Positions 17,099 to 25,352 of a DNA stretch of 64,000 nucleotides are shown piece by piece. Positions within the stretch are counted from its first letter, which is position 1. The number at the start of each line of letters is the position of its first letter. The stretch is from Lysobacter sp. CFH 32150 (GTDB lineage Bacteria > Pseudomonadota > Gammaproteobacteria > Xanthomonadales > Xanthomonadaceae): assembly GCF_022758295.1 (NCBI RefSeq), contig NZ_JALDWJ010000001.1, forward strand, positions 372,001 to 436,000. The letters run 5' to 3'. The position numbers were made by a program, and so were the translations under genes. The notes under the pieces were generated by a model. The model was not told where the DNA came from. It saw only the letters and a list, made by a program, of their open reading frames with translations, and did not search any database.

Positions 17099-17635
17099 TC
17101 AGGCCGGCACGCGCCGGTCGTAGTCCTGGTGCAGGCGGACCCAACCGTCCCAGAACGTCGACGGCGCCTGTCCTGTCGCACGCGCAACCAGAACATCGAG
17201 GTGAATGTGCCAACCGGCGGCATGCATCAGCAGCGACTGGCGGCTTGGCAGGCTGCGGTGGATCACGGTGAGCAACACGTCGTCGCCCTTCGGTTCCAGT
17301 TCGATGGACACGTCGCCGGTGTTACTCCAGGTGAAGGCCAGCTTGCGGGGCGGATCGAGCTCGGTGATGCGGCTCTGCATGCTGTGTTCTTCGCTGAAGC
17401 CTTCCGGCCGCTGGCCGGGGGGATCGGTCAGCTCGTCGTTGCGCCAGACCAGCTCGAACGGCGCGCCGACCTGCAGATCCATCTCGCCCGCCGCCATCCA
17501 CTTGCGGCGCAGTTCGCTCTCGGTCAGGTATGCCCACACGCGCTCGATCGGACCGGGCAGCAAGCGCTGGATCTTCAGCGTGGTGGGCTCGATCAGTTCG
17601 CCGTAGACATCGGGGGTGGTCGCAAGGTCGTTCAT
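17099..17635 (-). CDS. SRPBCC (AHSA1-like) protein
   Basis: 178 residues from MNDLATTPDVYGELIEPTTL, with AGGAGA 7 bases upstream. AHSA1/START-like fold: LKIQRLLPGPIERVWAYLTES, ELRRKWMAAGEMDLQVG, GAPFELVWRNDEL, and LAFTWSNTGDVSIELEP. It is a hydrophobic-ligand-binding protein of unknown ligand. It is the normal partner of an upstream ArsR regulator; here the frame runs continuously from the deleted ArsR remnant (17806) into this gene, so a 235-residue fusion from the ArsR start is possible. The ribosome site argues that the separate product is made. Confidence 0.83.
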   Translation of the reverse strand: MNDLATTPDVYGELIEPTTLKIQRLLPGPIERVWAYLTESELRRKWMAAGEMDLQVGAPFELVWRNDELTDPPGQRPEGFSEEHSMQSRITELDPPRKLAFTWSNTGDVSIELEPKGDDVLLTVIHRSLPSRQSLLMHAAGWHIHLDVLVARATGQAPSTFWDGWVRLHQDYDRRVPA

Positions 17636-17806
17636 GCCTAGTCTCCTGAGAGTGGGTGTGGGGGCGGAGGCGCGTGCGTCCTCCTCGCGGAGAAGTCGTT
17701 CGAGCACATCCAGACGGCCGATCCAGAAACGTTCGGGGTTCAGCCATGCATGCGCGTCATCGAGGGCGCGGAAGACGGCACCCAGCGGGGGTTTAAATTC
17801 AACCAT
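17636..17806 (-). pseudogene. ArsR-family regulator with its DNA-binding core deleted in frame
   Basis: The first 17 residues (MVEFKPPLGAVFRALDD) are the typical start of ArsR regulators paired with SRPBCC genes. The next residues (AHAWLNPERFWIGRLDVLER, then LLREEDARA) are the typical end of the same family. The central winged-helix of about 60-65 residues that should lie between is missing, without a frameshift. The stop is also gone and the frame enters the SRPBCC gene. The product could not bind DNA. Confidence 0.7.
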
Positions 17807-17855
17807 TGGGTTGAATATATGCGCCCGGCCTTTTGAATGTCAACCATTTGGTTTA
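17797..17855. promoter_or_regulatory. Two ArsR-type operators between the ArsR remnant and the AraC gene
   Basis: ATTCAACC-ATTG-GGTTGAAT (17797-17816) is a perfect 8-bp inverted repeat that overlaps the remnant's start codon. A second, weaker copy, TCAACCATTTGGTTTA, lies at 17840-17855. Such sites normally serve autoregulation by the ArsR protein, whose DNA-binding domain is missing here. Confidence 0.65.
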
Positions 17856-17886
17856 ATTATTTTGTCAGACGCCGGCCCTTCCCAAA

Positions 17887-18485
<599 letters not shown>

Positions 18486-18489
<4 letters not shown>

Positions 18490-18929
18490 CCGCCCGACCC
18501 ACACCGAGCATGACTGCCATGGATATCGCCATTCATTCCACCTTCCTCCCGCACAACGACCCGGACGCCTCCCTGGCCTTCTATCGCGACACCCTTGGCT
18601 TCGAAGTCCGCAAGGACGTCGGCTACAAAGGGATGCGCTGGATCACGGTCGGTCCCGTCGGCCAGCCCGGCACCTCCATCGTCCTGCACCCGCCGGCCGC
18701 CACCCCCGGCCTCACCGACGACGAGCGCCGCACCATCGCCGAGATGATGGCCAAGGGCACCTACGCCATGATCATCCTCGCGACCGCGGACCTCGACAGC
18801 GTCTTCGCGAAGCTGCAGGCCAGCGACGCCGAAGTGATCCAGGAGCCGACCGATCAGCCGTACGGCGTGCGCGACTGCGCCTTCCGCGATCCCGCCGGCA
18901 ACCATATCCGCATCAACGAGCAGCGCTGA
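18486..18929 (+). CDS. VOC-family protein (glyoxalase/bleomycin-resistance fold)
   Basis: 147 residues if started at the ATGA overlap with the AraC gene; Met at 18519 (MDIAIHSTFLPHNDPDASL) is an alternative. The two VOC beta-alpha-beta-beta-beta modules are visible: ASLAFYRDTLGFEVRKDVG, TYAMIILATADLDSVFAKL, and the end YGVRDCAFRDPAGNHIRINE with the usual metal-site-like glutamate. These proteins bind small toxic compounds or catalyse metal-dependent chemistry; the ligand is unknown. Confidence 0.82.
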
Positions 18930-18971
18930 GCTGTCGGGTCATGATCGGCTGCACCTAAACAGGAGCGAACG

Positions 18972-19439
18972 ATGAGTGCGAAGAAGATCACGCAGAAGTC
19001 CGCGAAGAGCACCCCCGCGACCAACAAGAAGTCCAAGGGATTCACGGACGAGGAACGAGCCGCGATGAAGGAGCGCGCCCAGGAGTTGAAGGCGGAAGCG
19101 GCCAAGGCGGACGGGGAAAGCGCCGTGCTCGCGAAGATCGCCGAGATGCAGGGATCGGATCGCGCCATGGCCAAGAAGCTCCACGCGATCATCAAAGCCA
19201 GCGCGCCAGCCCTCTTGCCGAAAACCTGGTACGGGATGCCCGCTTATGCCAAGGACGGCAAGATCGTCTGCTTCTTCCAGAGCGCGCAGAAGTTCAACTC
19301 GAGGTACGCGACGTTCGGCTTCAACGACGAGGCGAAACTCGACGACGGCGCCATGTGGCCCACCTCTTTCGCACTGAATGAGTTGACCGCTGACGCAGAG
19401 AAAACGATCAGCGCGCTCGTGAAGAAGGCGGCGCGCTGA
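18972..19439 (+). CDS. DUF1801 (YdhG-like) protein
   Basis: 155 residues. A Lys-rich N-terminal 45 residues precedes the DUF1801 domain: [40 protein letters not shown], and [20 protein letters not shown]. Related proteins have been described as iron-chaperone-like (frataxin-type fold) in some species, but no function can be read here. It is 42 bp after the VOC gene on the same strand and likely co-transcribed. AGGAG lies 7 bases before the start. Confidence 0.8.
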   Translation: MSAKKITQKSAKSTPATNKKSKGFTDEERAAMKERAQELKAEAAKADGESAVLAKIAEMQGSDRAMAKKLHAIIKASAPALLPKTWYGMPAYAKDGKIVCFFQSAQKFNSRYATFGFNDEAKLDDGAMWPTSFALNELTADAEKTISALVKKAAR

Positions 19440-19467
19440 GCTCGTGAGCCCCGCTCTCCACCCAGTC

Positions 19468-19495
19468 ACCATCCGCATCAACGGACAGCGCTGAG
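19468..19495 (+). pseudogene. Fossil of the 3' end of a VOC gene
   Basis: ATCCGCATCAACGGACAGCG followed by CTGAG nearly repeats the last codons of the VOC gene at 18903-18930 (IRINEQR stop), here as IRINGQR stop. No reading frame extends upstream. Confidence 0.35.
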
Positions 19496-19590
19496 CCGTC
19501 CGCGAGCGCCACCAACCTCTGCAACCGCTGAACGTCCCCGCGCGGCAGTCGCCGCTGCCATGGGTTTGCTGACTTTCAATGGAGGTCCCA

Positions 19591-19845
19591 ATGAACTGGA
19601 ACACATGGATTCGGCAGTTCCACCGCTGGGTGGCCATTGCCTTTACGGCCACCGTCATCGTCACTTTCATCGCCCTGGCACAGAAGAATCCTGTCGTCTG
19701 GGTGTCGTACGTCCCGCTGCTCCCGCTCGCCCTGCTCCTGTTGACCGGTCTGTATCTGTTCGTGCTGCCGTATGTCACCAGGTGGCGCAATGGGCGACGC
19801 ACCGCTAGCGATACTCAAATGACGGACGAGCGAGAACAACCATGA
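19591..19845 (+). CDS. Small two-helix membrane protein
   Basis: 84 residues from MNWNTWIRQFHRWVAIAF; GGAGG lies 5 bases upstream, which fixes this start over the in-frame ATG at 19579. Two hydrophobic segments (about 12-31 and 37-61) flank a short loop, with an Arg-rich cytoplasmic tail. It has no recognised domain, but small proteins of this look often sit beside DUF1801 genes. Its stop overlaps the next start (ATGA). Confidence 0.72.
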   Translation: MNWNTWIRQFHRWVAIAFTATVIVTFIALAQKNPVVWVSYVPLLPLALLLLTGLYLFVLPYVTRWRNGRRTASDTQMTDEREQP

Positions 19846-20258
19846 AGAAAGCGACCACACCCACGAAGAAGACGAACGGCGGCTCGGGGGAAGACACTCC
19901 CTCTCGGCTGATCGATGCGCGGATCAATGAGCTGAGTGATTGGCGGGGCGAGACGCTGGCCCGGATCCGCGCGCTCATCAAGCAGGCCGACCCCGAAGTG
20001 GTCGAGGAGTGGAAATGGCGAGGGGTTCCGACGTGGTACCACGACGGAATGATCTGCACCGGCGAGACCTACAAGAACGCCGTGAAGATGACCTTCGCCA
20101 AGGGCGCCTCGCTGAACGACCCTGCAGGCCTCTTCAATTCCAGCCTCGAAGGCAACACCCGACGCGCCATCGATTTTCATGAAGGCGACAAGATCGATGA
20201 AAAGGCGTTGAAGGCGCTCATTCGCGCCGCCGTGGCACTGAACACGTCCACGACCTAG
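19842..20258 (+). CDS. DUF1801 protein, second copy
   Basis: 138 residues. After a Lys/Thr-rich leader the DUF1801 fold is seen: RINELSDWRGETLARIRALI, ADPEVVEEWKWRGVPTWYHD, TYKNAVKMTFAKGASLNDPA and RAIDFHEGDKIDEKALKALI. It is a distant relative of the gene at 18972. The start overlaps the stop of the small membrane protein by 4 bp. The function is unknown; the conserved EWKWRGVP/WYHDG face suggests a small-ligand site. Confidence 0.82.
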   Translation: MKKATTPTKKTNGGSGEDTPSRLIDARINELSDWRGETLARIRALIKQADPEVVEEWKWRGVPTWYHDGMICTGETYKNAVKMTFAKGASLNDPAGLFNSSLEGNTRRAIDFHEGDKIDEKALKALIRAAVALNTSTT

Positions 20259-20325
20259 AAGTACACCCGCACGCCCAGCTGCACCTGCACGTCGATTTGC
20301 TGCGCATCCAGCCACCCCGGCGCCA
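20255..20325 (-). pseudogene. C-terminal fossil of an outer-membrane beta-barrel protein
   Basis: Read leftward, this ends ...APGWLDAQQIDVQVQLGVRV YF stop. Alternating hydrophobic residues with a terminal Phe are the signature of an outer-membrane barrel C-terminus. A stop interrupts the frame after about 22 codons, so only the tail is left. Confidence 0.4.
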
Positions 20326-20511
20326 CTAGTTACGGCTGCTGTCGATGCGCAGCACTTCGCCGGTAATGCGCAGCGCTCCTGCGGCCGCCAGTTCAGCGCC
20401 AGCGTCACGGCCTTCTGGAACGTTGGCGCCGAGCAGCGCCTTGGCGAGTGGGCGCTGCCACGTATGCGGATGGTTGCCCGTGCCGTTCGTCGGAAAAGTG
20501 AGATGGATCAT
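20326..20511 (-). CDS. Short ORF, possible oxidoreductase remnant, divergent from the SnoaL/TetR genes
   Basis: 61 codons from an ATG next to a strong TetR-type operator. The last residues (GALRITGEVLRIDSSRN) resemble the C-terminal end of short-chain dehydrogenases (ITGEVLRVDGG pattern), while the start is unlike that family. It may be what is left of a TetR-controlled SDR gene after a deletion, or a small unrelated gene. Confidence 0.35.
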   Translation of the reverse strand: MIHLTFPTNGTGNHPHTWQRPLAKALLGANVPEGRDAGAELAAAGALRITGEVLRIDSSRN

Positions 20512-20514
20512 TGC

Positions 20515-20536
20515 TAATGAGATATTTGTCTCATTA
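20515..20536. promoter_or_regulatory. Perfect 22-bp dyad, probable TetR operator
   Basis: TAATGAGA-tatttg-TCTCATTA: 8-bp arms with a 6-bp spacer in an AT-rich patch between divergent frames. A TetR regulator is encoded as second gene to the right, so this is the likely site of autoregulation. Confidence 0.7.
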
Positions 20537-20568
20537 CTATTCCTCGCCACCTCACTTGGGATACCGAT

Positions 20569-20991
20569 ATGGCCCTCTCCCGCGCCGACATGGACCGCAA
20601 GATCGACGAACACTTCGGCTTCGAAGCCAGCGACAACGTGGAGGGTGTGCTGACCACGCTTGCCCTGGATGTCGAGCACGACATCGTCGGCTCGCCCACC
20701 GGCCCGACGCAGGGTCGCGACAGCGCGCGCGGCTTCTACGAACACCTGTTCGCCGACCTGGCCGACGGCAAAGTGGAAACGCTGCGGCGCCTGTACGGCG
20801 AGGACTTCCTCGTCGACGAATCGCTCTGGCGCGGCCGCGCCGTGGGCAGACCGTTCGGCGTCGACGGCCGCGATCGACCACTCGAGTTCCGACTGCTGCA
20901 CGTGATGGAGTTCGCCAGCAACGGCGACATCAAGCGCGAGAACGTGTGGCTGGATCTCGCTGCGATCCTCCAGCAGCTGCCGCAGGACTGA
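20569..20991 (+). CDS. SnoaL/NTF2-like protein
   Basis: 140 residues. SnoaL-type cone fold: MDRKIDEHFGFEASDNVEGV, DVEHDIVGSPTGPTQGRDSA and RGFYEHLFADLADGKVETLR, then RLLHVMEFASNGDIKRENVWLD. Members can be small isomerases/cyclases or binding proteins; the substrate is unknown. It is the first gene after the dyad at 20515 and 7 bp upstream of the TetR gene, so the pair forms a self-regulated operon. Confidence 0.8.
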   Translation: MALSRADMDRKIDEHFGFEASDNVEGVLTTLALDVEHDIVGSPTGPTQGRDSARGFYEHLFADLADGKVETLRRLYGEDFLVDESLWRGRAVGRPFGVDGRDRPLEFRLLHVMEFASNGDIKRENVWLDLAAILQQLPQD

Positions 20992-20998
20992 GGCGGCG

Positions 20999-21613
20999 AT
21001 GGACACCGCGTCCCAGGGCCGACCCAACCAGCGCCGGCGCACGCGCAAGGATCTGTTGCAGGCCGCCACGCGGCTGATGCGACAGGGTCGCAAGCCGAGC
21101 CTGGAAGACATCGCCGAGGAAGCGATGGTCTCGCGCGCCACCGCGTACCGGTACTTCCCCAAGCTCGAACCCCTGCTGCTGGAAGCGGCCCTCGACGTAG
21201 CTGTTCCCAAAGCCGACGCGCTGTTCGAGCGCGCTCCCAAGGACGACGCCGTCGCCCGTGTGGAACGGGTGGACGATGCACTGCACGACATGATCCTGGC
21301 CAACGAGGCGCAGCTGCGGACCATGCTGGTGCATTCGCTGCAGCGCGGTATCGGCGGCGACGAGGACGCCCTGCCCGCACGCCAGAACCGCCGTTCGCCA
21401 CTGATCGAAGCCGCGCTGGCGCCAGTGCGCAAGCAGTTCAGGCCGGCCGCGCTGAAACACCTGACGCATGCCCTCGCCCTGGTCATCGGCACCGAAGCCA
21501 TGGTGGTCTGCAAGGACGTGCTGCAGCTCGACGACGCCGAGGCGCGCAAGGTGAAGCGCTGGGCGATCCGCGCCCTGATCGAGGCGGCACGCAGGCAGCC
21601 CGCTGCCGATTGA
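20999..21613 (+). CDS. TetR-family repressor
   Basis: 204 residues. The N-terminal helix-turn-helix spans 12-60 (RRRTRKDLLQAATRLMRQG, SLEDIAEEAMVSRATAYRYF) and an all-helical ligand domain follows. It lies directly after the SnoaL gene; the 22-bp dyad at 20515-20536 is its probable operator. The inducing ligand is unknown. The GNAT gene follows 27 bp later and is likely in the same transcript. Confidence 0.87.
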   Translation: MDTASQGRPNQRRRTRKDLLQAATRLMRQGRKPSLEDIAEEAMVSRATAYRYFPKLEPLLLEAALDVAVPKADALFERAPKDDAVARVERVDDALHDMILANEAQLRTMLVHSLQRGIGGDEDALPARQNRRSPLIEAALAPVRKQFRPAALKHLTHALALVIGTEAMVVCKDVLQLDDAEARKVKRWAIRALIEAARRQPAAD

Positions 21614-21640
21614 ATTCCCTCTCATGACAAGGTCACGCAC

Positions 21641-22597
21641 ATGAACATCGATCGCCCGCACATCGACATCGGCCCGCTGCGCGAAGCCGACCTGCCTGAA
21701 GCCGACCGCATCTTCCGCCTGGCGTTCGGCACCTTCCTCGGCCTGCCCGAGCCGCTCGCATTCGGCGGCGATACCGATTTCGTGGGCACGCGCTGGCGCG
21801 CGTCGCCGGAAGCCGCGATGGGTGCGTATGTCAATGACACTCTGGTCGGTTCCAACTTCGCGGCACGCTGGGGCAGTTTCGGGTTCTTCGGTCCGCTGAC
21901 CGTGCATCCCGATCTCTGGGACAAGGGCATCGCGCGCCGCCTGCTCACGACCACCCTGTCTCTGTTCGAGCGCTGGGGCACACGCCACGTCGCGCTGTTC
22001 ACTTTCCCGCAAAGCCCCAAGCATGTCGGGCTCTACCAGGCGCACGGGTTCTGGCCGCAGCAACTGACGCCTGTGATGGCCAAGCCGGTCGGCGCCGTGA
22101 CGGATGCCGGTTCCTGGCAGAACTATTCCGCTCTGGACGGCGGATCCCGCGCCGCATCCCTCGACGCCTGCCGCGCCCTCACCGATGCGATCTATCCCGG
22201 CCTGGATCTCACCCGCGAAATCGAATCCGTTATCACACAAGGCATCGGCGACACCGTCCTCGTGTACCAGGGTGTGGAGCTGGCCGCGTTCGCGGTCTGC
22301 CACTTGGGCAAGGGCAGCGAAGCAGGCAGCAGCACCGCCTACATCAAGTTCGGTGCCGCGCGCCCAGGCCCCGGAGCGGCGATGCATTTCGAACGGTTGC
22401 TTTCCGCGTGCGAAGCGCTGGCCTGCGCGCACGGCATGGAGCAGCTGGTGGCCGGCGTAAACACGTCCCGCCACGATGCGTACCGGCTCATGCTTGGCCG
22501 TGGCTTCAGGACGATGCTGCAGGGCGTGGCCATGCAACTGGGAAACGCACCCGGCTACAACCGCGCCGACTGCTTCGTGATCGACGACTGGCGATAG
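21641..22597 (+). CDS. GNAT acetyltransferase, tandem-domain type
   Basis: 318 residues. The first GNAT domain (about 8-150) contains the acetyl-CoA loop region LTVHPDLWDKGIARRLLTTT and YQAHGFWPQQLTPVMAKPVG. A second, weaker GNAT-like half (about 170-315) contains HFERLLSACEALACAHGMEQ and YRLMLGRGFRTMLQGVAM. Transfers an acetyl group to an unknown amine, in the cytoplasm. The end of the gene is 60 bp before a strong hairpin repeat that may terminate transcription. Confidence 0.8.
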   Translation: MNIDRPHIDIGPLREADLPEADRIFRLAFGTFLGLPEPLAFGGDTDFVGTRWRASPEAAMGAYVNDTLVGSNFAARWGSFGFFGPLTVHPDLWDKGIARRLLTTTLSLFERWGTRHVALFTFPQSPKHVGLYQAHGFWPQQLTPVMAKPVGAVTDAGSWQNYSALDGGSRAASLDACRALTDAIYPGLDLTREIESVITQGIGDTVLVYQGVELAAFAVCHLGKGSEAGSSTAYIKFGAARPGPGAAMHFERLLSACEALACAHGMEQLVAGVNTSRHDAYRLMLGRGFRTMLQGVAMQLGNAPGYNRADCFVIDDWR

Positions 22598-22655
22598 CAC
22601 CTGCCCGGCACCTGCGACGACGGCGGGCCGCTGGCTTCGAGCGCCGCAGGGCCGA

Positions 22656-22738
22656 CCGGAAAGGGGACGGAGGCAATTAACCCGCGTTAATTGCCTCCGT
22701 CCCCTTTCCGGTCGTCCCCTTTCCGGTCCCCTTTCCGC
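22656..22738. repeat. GGAAAGGGGACGGAGGCAATTAA hairpin plus truncated repeats
   Basis: A perfect 23-bp inverted repeat (22658-22680 and 22687-22709) around CCCGCG, followed by two further partial copies of the right end (GTCCCCTTTCCG). A degraded piece (AATTGCCTCCGTCGCC) also occurs near 48617. This behaves like an interspersed REP-type palindrome and could also terminate the upstream operon. Confidence 0.8.
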
Positions 22739-22842
22739 ATCAAGCGGCTTTGAAAAAATCTGCGCAAGCATGTCGATCTGGCGTCTCCCCGTTCGACGTA
22801 ATAGTGAATGTCCATCGCGGGCACCAATCAAAGGAGAAGACA

Positions 22843-23253
22843 ATGAAGATCACCGTCGAGACTGTCGTGAACGCCGAGCTGGACAAAGTCTGGAAGGCCT
22901 GGAATACCCCGGAAGACATCAAGCAGTGGAATACCGCCCAGGACGACTGGCACACGACGCACAGCACCGTCGACTTGCGCGAAGGCGGCAAGTTTCTGTC
23001 GCGTATGGAGGCCAAGGACGGCAGCTTCGGTTTCGACTTCGAGGGCACCTACACCCGCGTCGTCCCCTACCAGGCCATCGAATACCGGATGAGCGACGGT
23101 CGGGAAGTCCAATCCGTGTTCATCGACCAACCCGACGGCGTCCTGGTGAAGTCCACGTTCGATGCGGAGTCGGAGAACCCGGCCGAACTCCAGCGCACGG
23201 GCTGGCAGTCCATCCTCGACAACTTCAGCCGATACGTCGAGGCAAACAACTGA
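22843..23253 (+). CDS. SRPBCC (AHSA1-like) protein
   Basis: 136 residues from MKITVETVVNAELDKVWKAW, with AAGGAGA 5 bases upstream; the frame open from 22750 is not used. AHSA1 fold: EDIKQWNTAQDDWHTTHSTV, GGKFLSRMEAKDGSFGFDFE and the end GWQSILDNFSRYVEANN. It binds an unknown hydrophobic ligand. It heads a run with a YCII protein and a SigJ-type sigma factor, a combination common in proteobacteria and actinobacteria. Confidence 0.85.
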   Translation: MKITVETVVNAELDKVWKAWNTPEDIKQWNTAQDDWHTTHSTVDLREGGKFLSRMEAKDGSFGFDFEGTYTRVVPYQAIEYRMSDGREVQSVFIDQPDGVLVKSTFDAESENPAELQRTGWQSILDNFSRYVEANN

Positions 23254-23357
23254 AGCGGGCGTTGGGATAGCGCAATTTCATTGCGCCCTCCCGACCTTGA
23301 CGCCCGTTCCACCCCCTCATCCCCGCGTGCACTTGCACACGCAGTAGGACATCCCCC

Positions 23358-23711
23358 ATGAAGAAGTTCCTGGCAATCTACATCGGCACACCCGCGGCGC
23401 TGGAATCCTGGAAGTCGCTTCCCGCCGCCGAACGCGAAGCGAAGGAAAAGCAAGGCATGCAGGCGTGGATGGACTGGGGCGAGCGCAACGCCGCCGTCAT
23501 CGTCGATACCGGCAATCCCCTCGGCAAGACCAAGCGCATCGCCCGCGATGGCATCAGCGATATCCACAACGCGATGACCGGCTACACCATCGTCCAGGCG
23601 GACTCGCACGAGGCCGCGGCAAAGCTGTTCGAAGACCATCCCCACTTCACCCTCTTCCCCGGCGACAGCGTCGAAGTGATGGAGTGTCTACCGCTGCCGA
23701 AGCAACCGTAG
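23358..23711 (+). CDS. YCII-related protein
   Basis: 117 residues of the YCII family (dimeric alpha-beta barrel): MKKFLAIYIGTPAALESWKS, WMDWGERNAAVIVDTGNPLG and the conserved SHEAAAKLFEDHPHFTLFPG. Relatives include a dehalogenase-like enzyme, but most have no known reaction. The gene lies between an SRPBCC gene and a SigJ-type sigma factor, a usual neighbourhood for this family. A hairpin (GCGCAAT/ATTGCGC, 23270-23286) precedes it. Confidence 0.8.
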   Translation: MKKFLAIYIGTPAALESWKSLPAAEREAKEKQGMQAWMDWGERNAAVIVDTGNPLGKTKRIARDGISDIHNAMTGYTIVQADSHEAAAKLFEDHPHFTLFPGDSVEVMECLPLPKQP

Positions 23712-23841
23712 GTGGACTCAAGCCTGCCTTACAACGCCGCAGCTGCCTGCACGGTGGGCCAGGGCCCACCCGCGAATCACCGCGGCGGATAGTCTGCGTC
23801 TCCCCGTGTCACAACCGCGCGCCCCTGCCCGTCCTGGCTAC

Positions 23842-24717
23842 ATGACCACCCAATCCATAGATTCAACCGACCCGGTGCAGCCTTTCGAGGCTGTACGCCC
23901 CCGCCTGATGGGCCTGGCCTATCGCCTGCTCGGCAGCCGCAGCGATGCCGAGGACGTGCTGCAGGAGGCGTGGTTGCGCTGGCACCAGGCCGACCGGTCG
24001 GCGATCCGCGATGTGGAGGGCTGGTTGGTCACCGCCACCACGCGTCTGGGCATCGACCGGTTGCGGTCGGTGCGCACGGAACGCAATGCCTATCCGGGGC
24101 CGTGGCTGCCCGAGCCGCTCACCGTCGACGCGTCGCCCGAGGATCTGGCCGACGTCTCCAGCCAGGTGTCGCTGGCCTTCCTCTCCCTGCTGGAGAAGCT
24201 GGGACCGGAGGAACGCGCGGCCTTCCTGCTCAAGGAAATCTTCGACTACGACTACGCGCAGATCGCGGGGCTGCTCGGCCACGCCGAGGCCAACTGCCGA
24301 CAGATGGTGCACCGCGCGCGCACGCGCCTGCAGGCCGAGCGCCCACGCTTCGCGGTGACGCCCGACCGGCACCGCCGTCTGCTCGAACGCTTCATGCACG
24401 CTGTGCAACGCGGCGACCGCGAGGCCATCGTTGACCTGCTCGACGTCGACGCGCGCCTGGTGTCGGACGGCGGCGGCAAGGTCACTGCCACGCTGCGGCC
24501 GCTGCACGGTGCCGAGCGCATCGCACGGCTGTTCTGGACACTCGCGCGCCACCTCACCGATCGTGTCGAACTGCGCCTGGGCCACGTCAACGGCGAGCTG
24601 GCGATGCTCCGCTTCCACGACGGCCACCTGCATTCGGTCACCACGGTGGCCATCGACGGCGACCGCATCACCCAGGTCCTGTCGGTGCTCAATCCCGACA
24701 AGCTGCCCGAACTCTAG
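23842..24717 (+). CDS. ECF RNA polymerase sigma factor, SigJ type
   Basis: 291 residues. Sigma region 2 is at 10-75 (FEAVRPRLMGLAYRLLGSRS, DAEDVLQEAWLRWHQAD) and region 4 at about 115-165 (LSLLEKLGPEERAAFLLKEI, FDYDYAQIAGLLGHAEANCR). The C-terminal 110 residues form a SnoaL-like domain, as in the SigJ group, where it replaces a classical anti-sigma factor. The target promoters cannot be read. It sits with SRPBCC and YCII genes upstream and an AhpD-like gene downstream, which fits an oxidative or chemical stress regulon. Confidence 0.88.
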   Translation: MTTQSIDSTDPVQPFEAVRPRLMGLAYRLLGSRSDAEDVLQEAWLRWHQADRSAIRDVEGWLVTATTRLGIDRLRSVRTERNAYPGPWLPEPLTVDASPEDLADVSSQVSLAFLSLLEKLGPEERAAFLLKEIFDYDYAQIAGLLGHAEANCRQMVHRARTRLQAERPRFAVTPDRHRRLLERFMHAVQRGDREAIVDLLDVDARLVSDGGGKVTATLRPLHGAERIARLFWTLARHLTDRVELRLGHVNGELAMLRFHDGHLHSVTTVAIDGDRITQVLSVLNPDKLPEL

Positions 24718-24905
24718 GGCCTGTTAACGCCATCCAAGCAGGTCGCGCCGGGCCTGAGGGCGTGCAAGGCAAGGAAGAGCGAGGATGCGTATGTCGATAC
24801 GCAACCGAGCGATGACGCGGCATCGCGCGGAAGGTGTCACACCACGACCACCTGCCCCGTCCTTCCTTTGAAACGGCCACGGTGGCCGTCATGGGAAGGA
24901 CAACG
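24718..24905. other. Structured intergenic segment
   Basis: Holds a GCGTAT-gtcg-ATACGC hairpin (around 24788-24803) within a purine-rich stretch. From memory the overall pattern (beginning CCTGTTAACGCC and ending GCGCGGAAGGTGTCAC) resembles a palindromic spacer found in other gammaproteobacteria; I cannot test this. No gene is seen. Confidence 0.3.
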
Positions 24906-25352
24906 ATGAACGCGACCACGCACCTCGACTACACCACCTACGCTCCGCAGGCCTTCCAGCACCTGTTGCAGCTCAGTCAGTCCCTGCACAAGGGCCCCCT
25001 CGGCGCGACCCTGATCGAACTGGTGTCCCTGCGCATCTCGCAGATCAACGGCTGCGCCTTCTGCCTGGACATGCACGCCAGCATGCTGCGCAAGGTCGGC
25101 GTCGCACAGCGAAAGCTCGACACCATCGCCGCCTGGCGCGAGGTGCCGCTGTTCGACGCCCGCGAGCGCGCCGCCCTGGCCTGGGCCGAAGCGCTGAACG
25201 CCGTCGGTGCGCAGCCCCTGCCGCACGGCGCGCTCGACGCAGTGCGCGAGCACTTCGACGACCGCGAACTGTCCGAACTGAGCTTCGCCGTGGCCGCGAT
25301 CCGGGCGTGGAACATGCTCAATGTCGGGCTGGGGAAGGCGTTGCCCGCGTAG
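24906..25352 (+). CDS. AhpD-like carboxymuconolactone decarboxylase-family protein
   Basis: 148 residues from MNATTHLDYTTYAPQAF; a GTG start at 24834 is possible but has no ribosome site. The all-helical CMD/AhpD fold contains the redox pair CAFC (Cys50, Cys53) and His57 in NGCAFCLDMHASMLRK, the signature of alkylhydroperoxidase-like members. It probably reduces organic peroxides or related electrophiles. The pairing with a SigJ-type sigma factor is typical and suggests it is a target. Confidence 0.87.
   Translation: MNATTHLDYTTYAPQAFQHLLQLSQSLHKGPLGATLIELVSLRISQINGCAFCLDMHASMLRKVGVAQRKLDTIAAWREVPLFDARERAALAWAEALNAVGAQPLPHGALDAVREHFDDRELSELSFAVAAIRAWNMLNVGLGKALPA

Noticed and set aside
20930-22843. 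Leftward 637-codon frame across TetR and GNAT genes
   Set aside because: Antisense shadow in high-GC DNA; no domain, and the opposite strand encodes two recognisable families.
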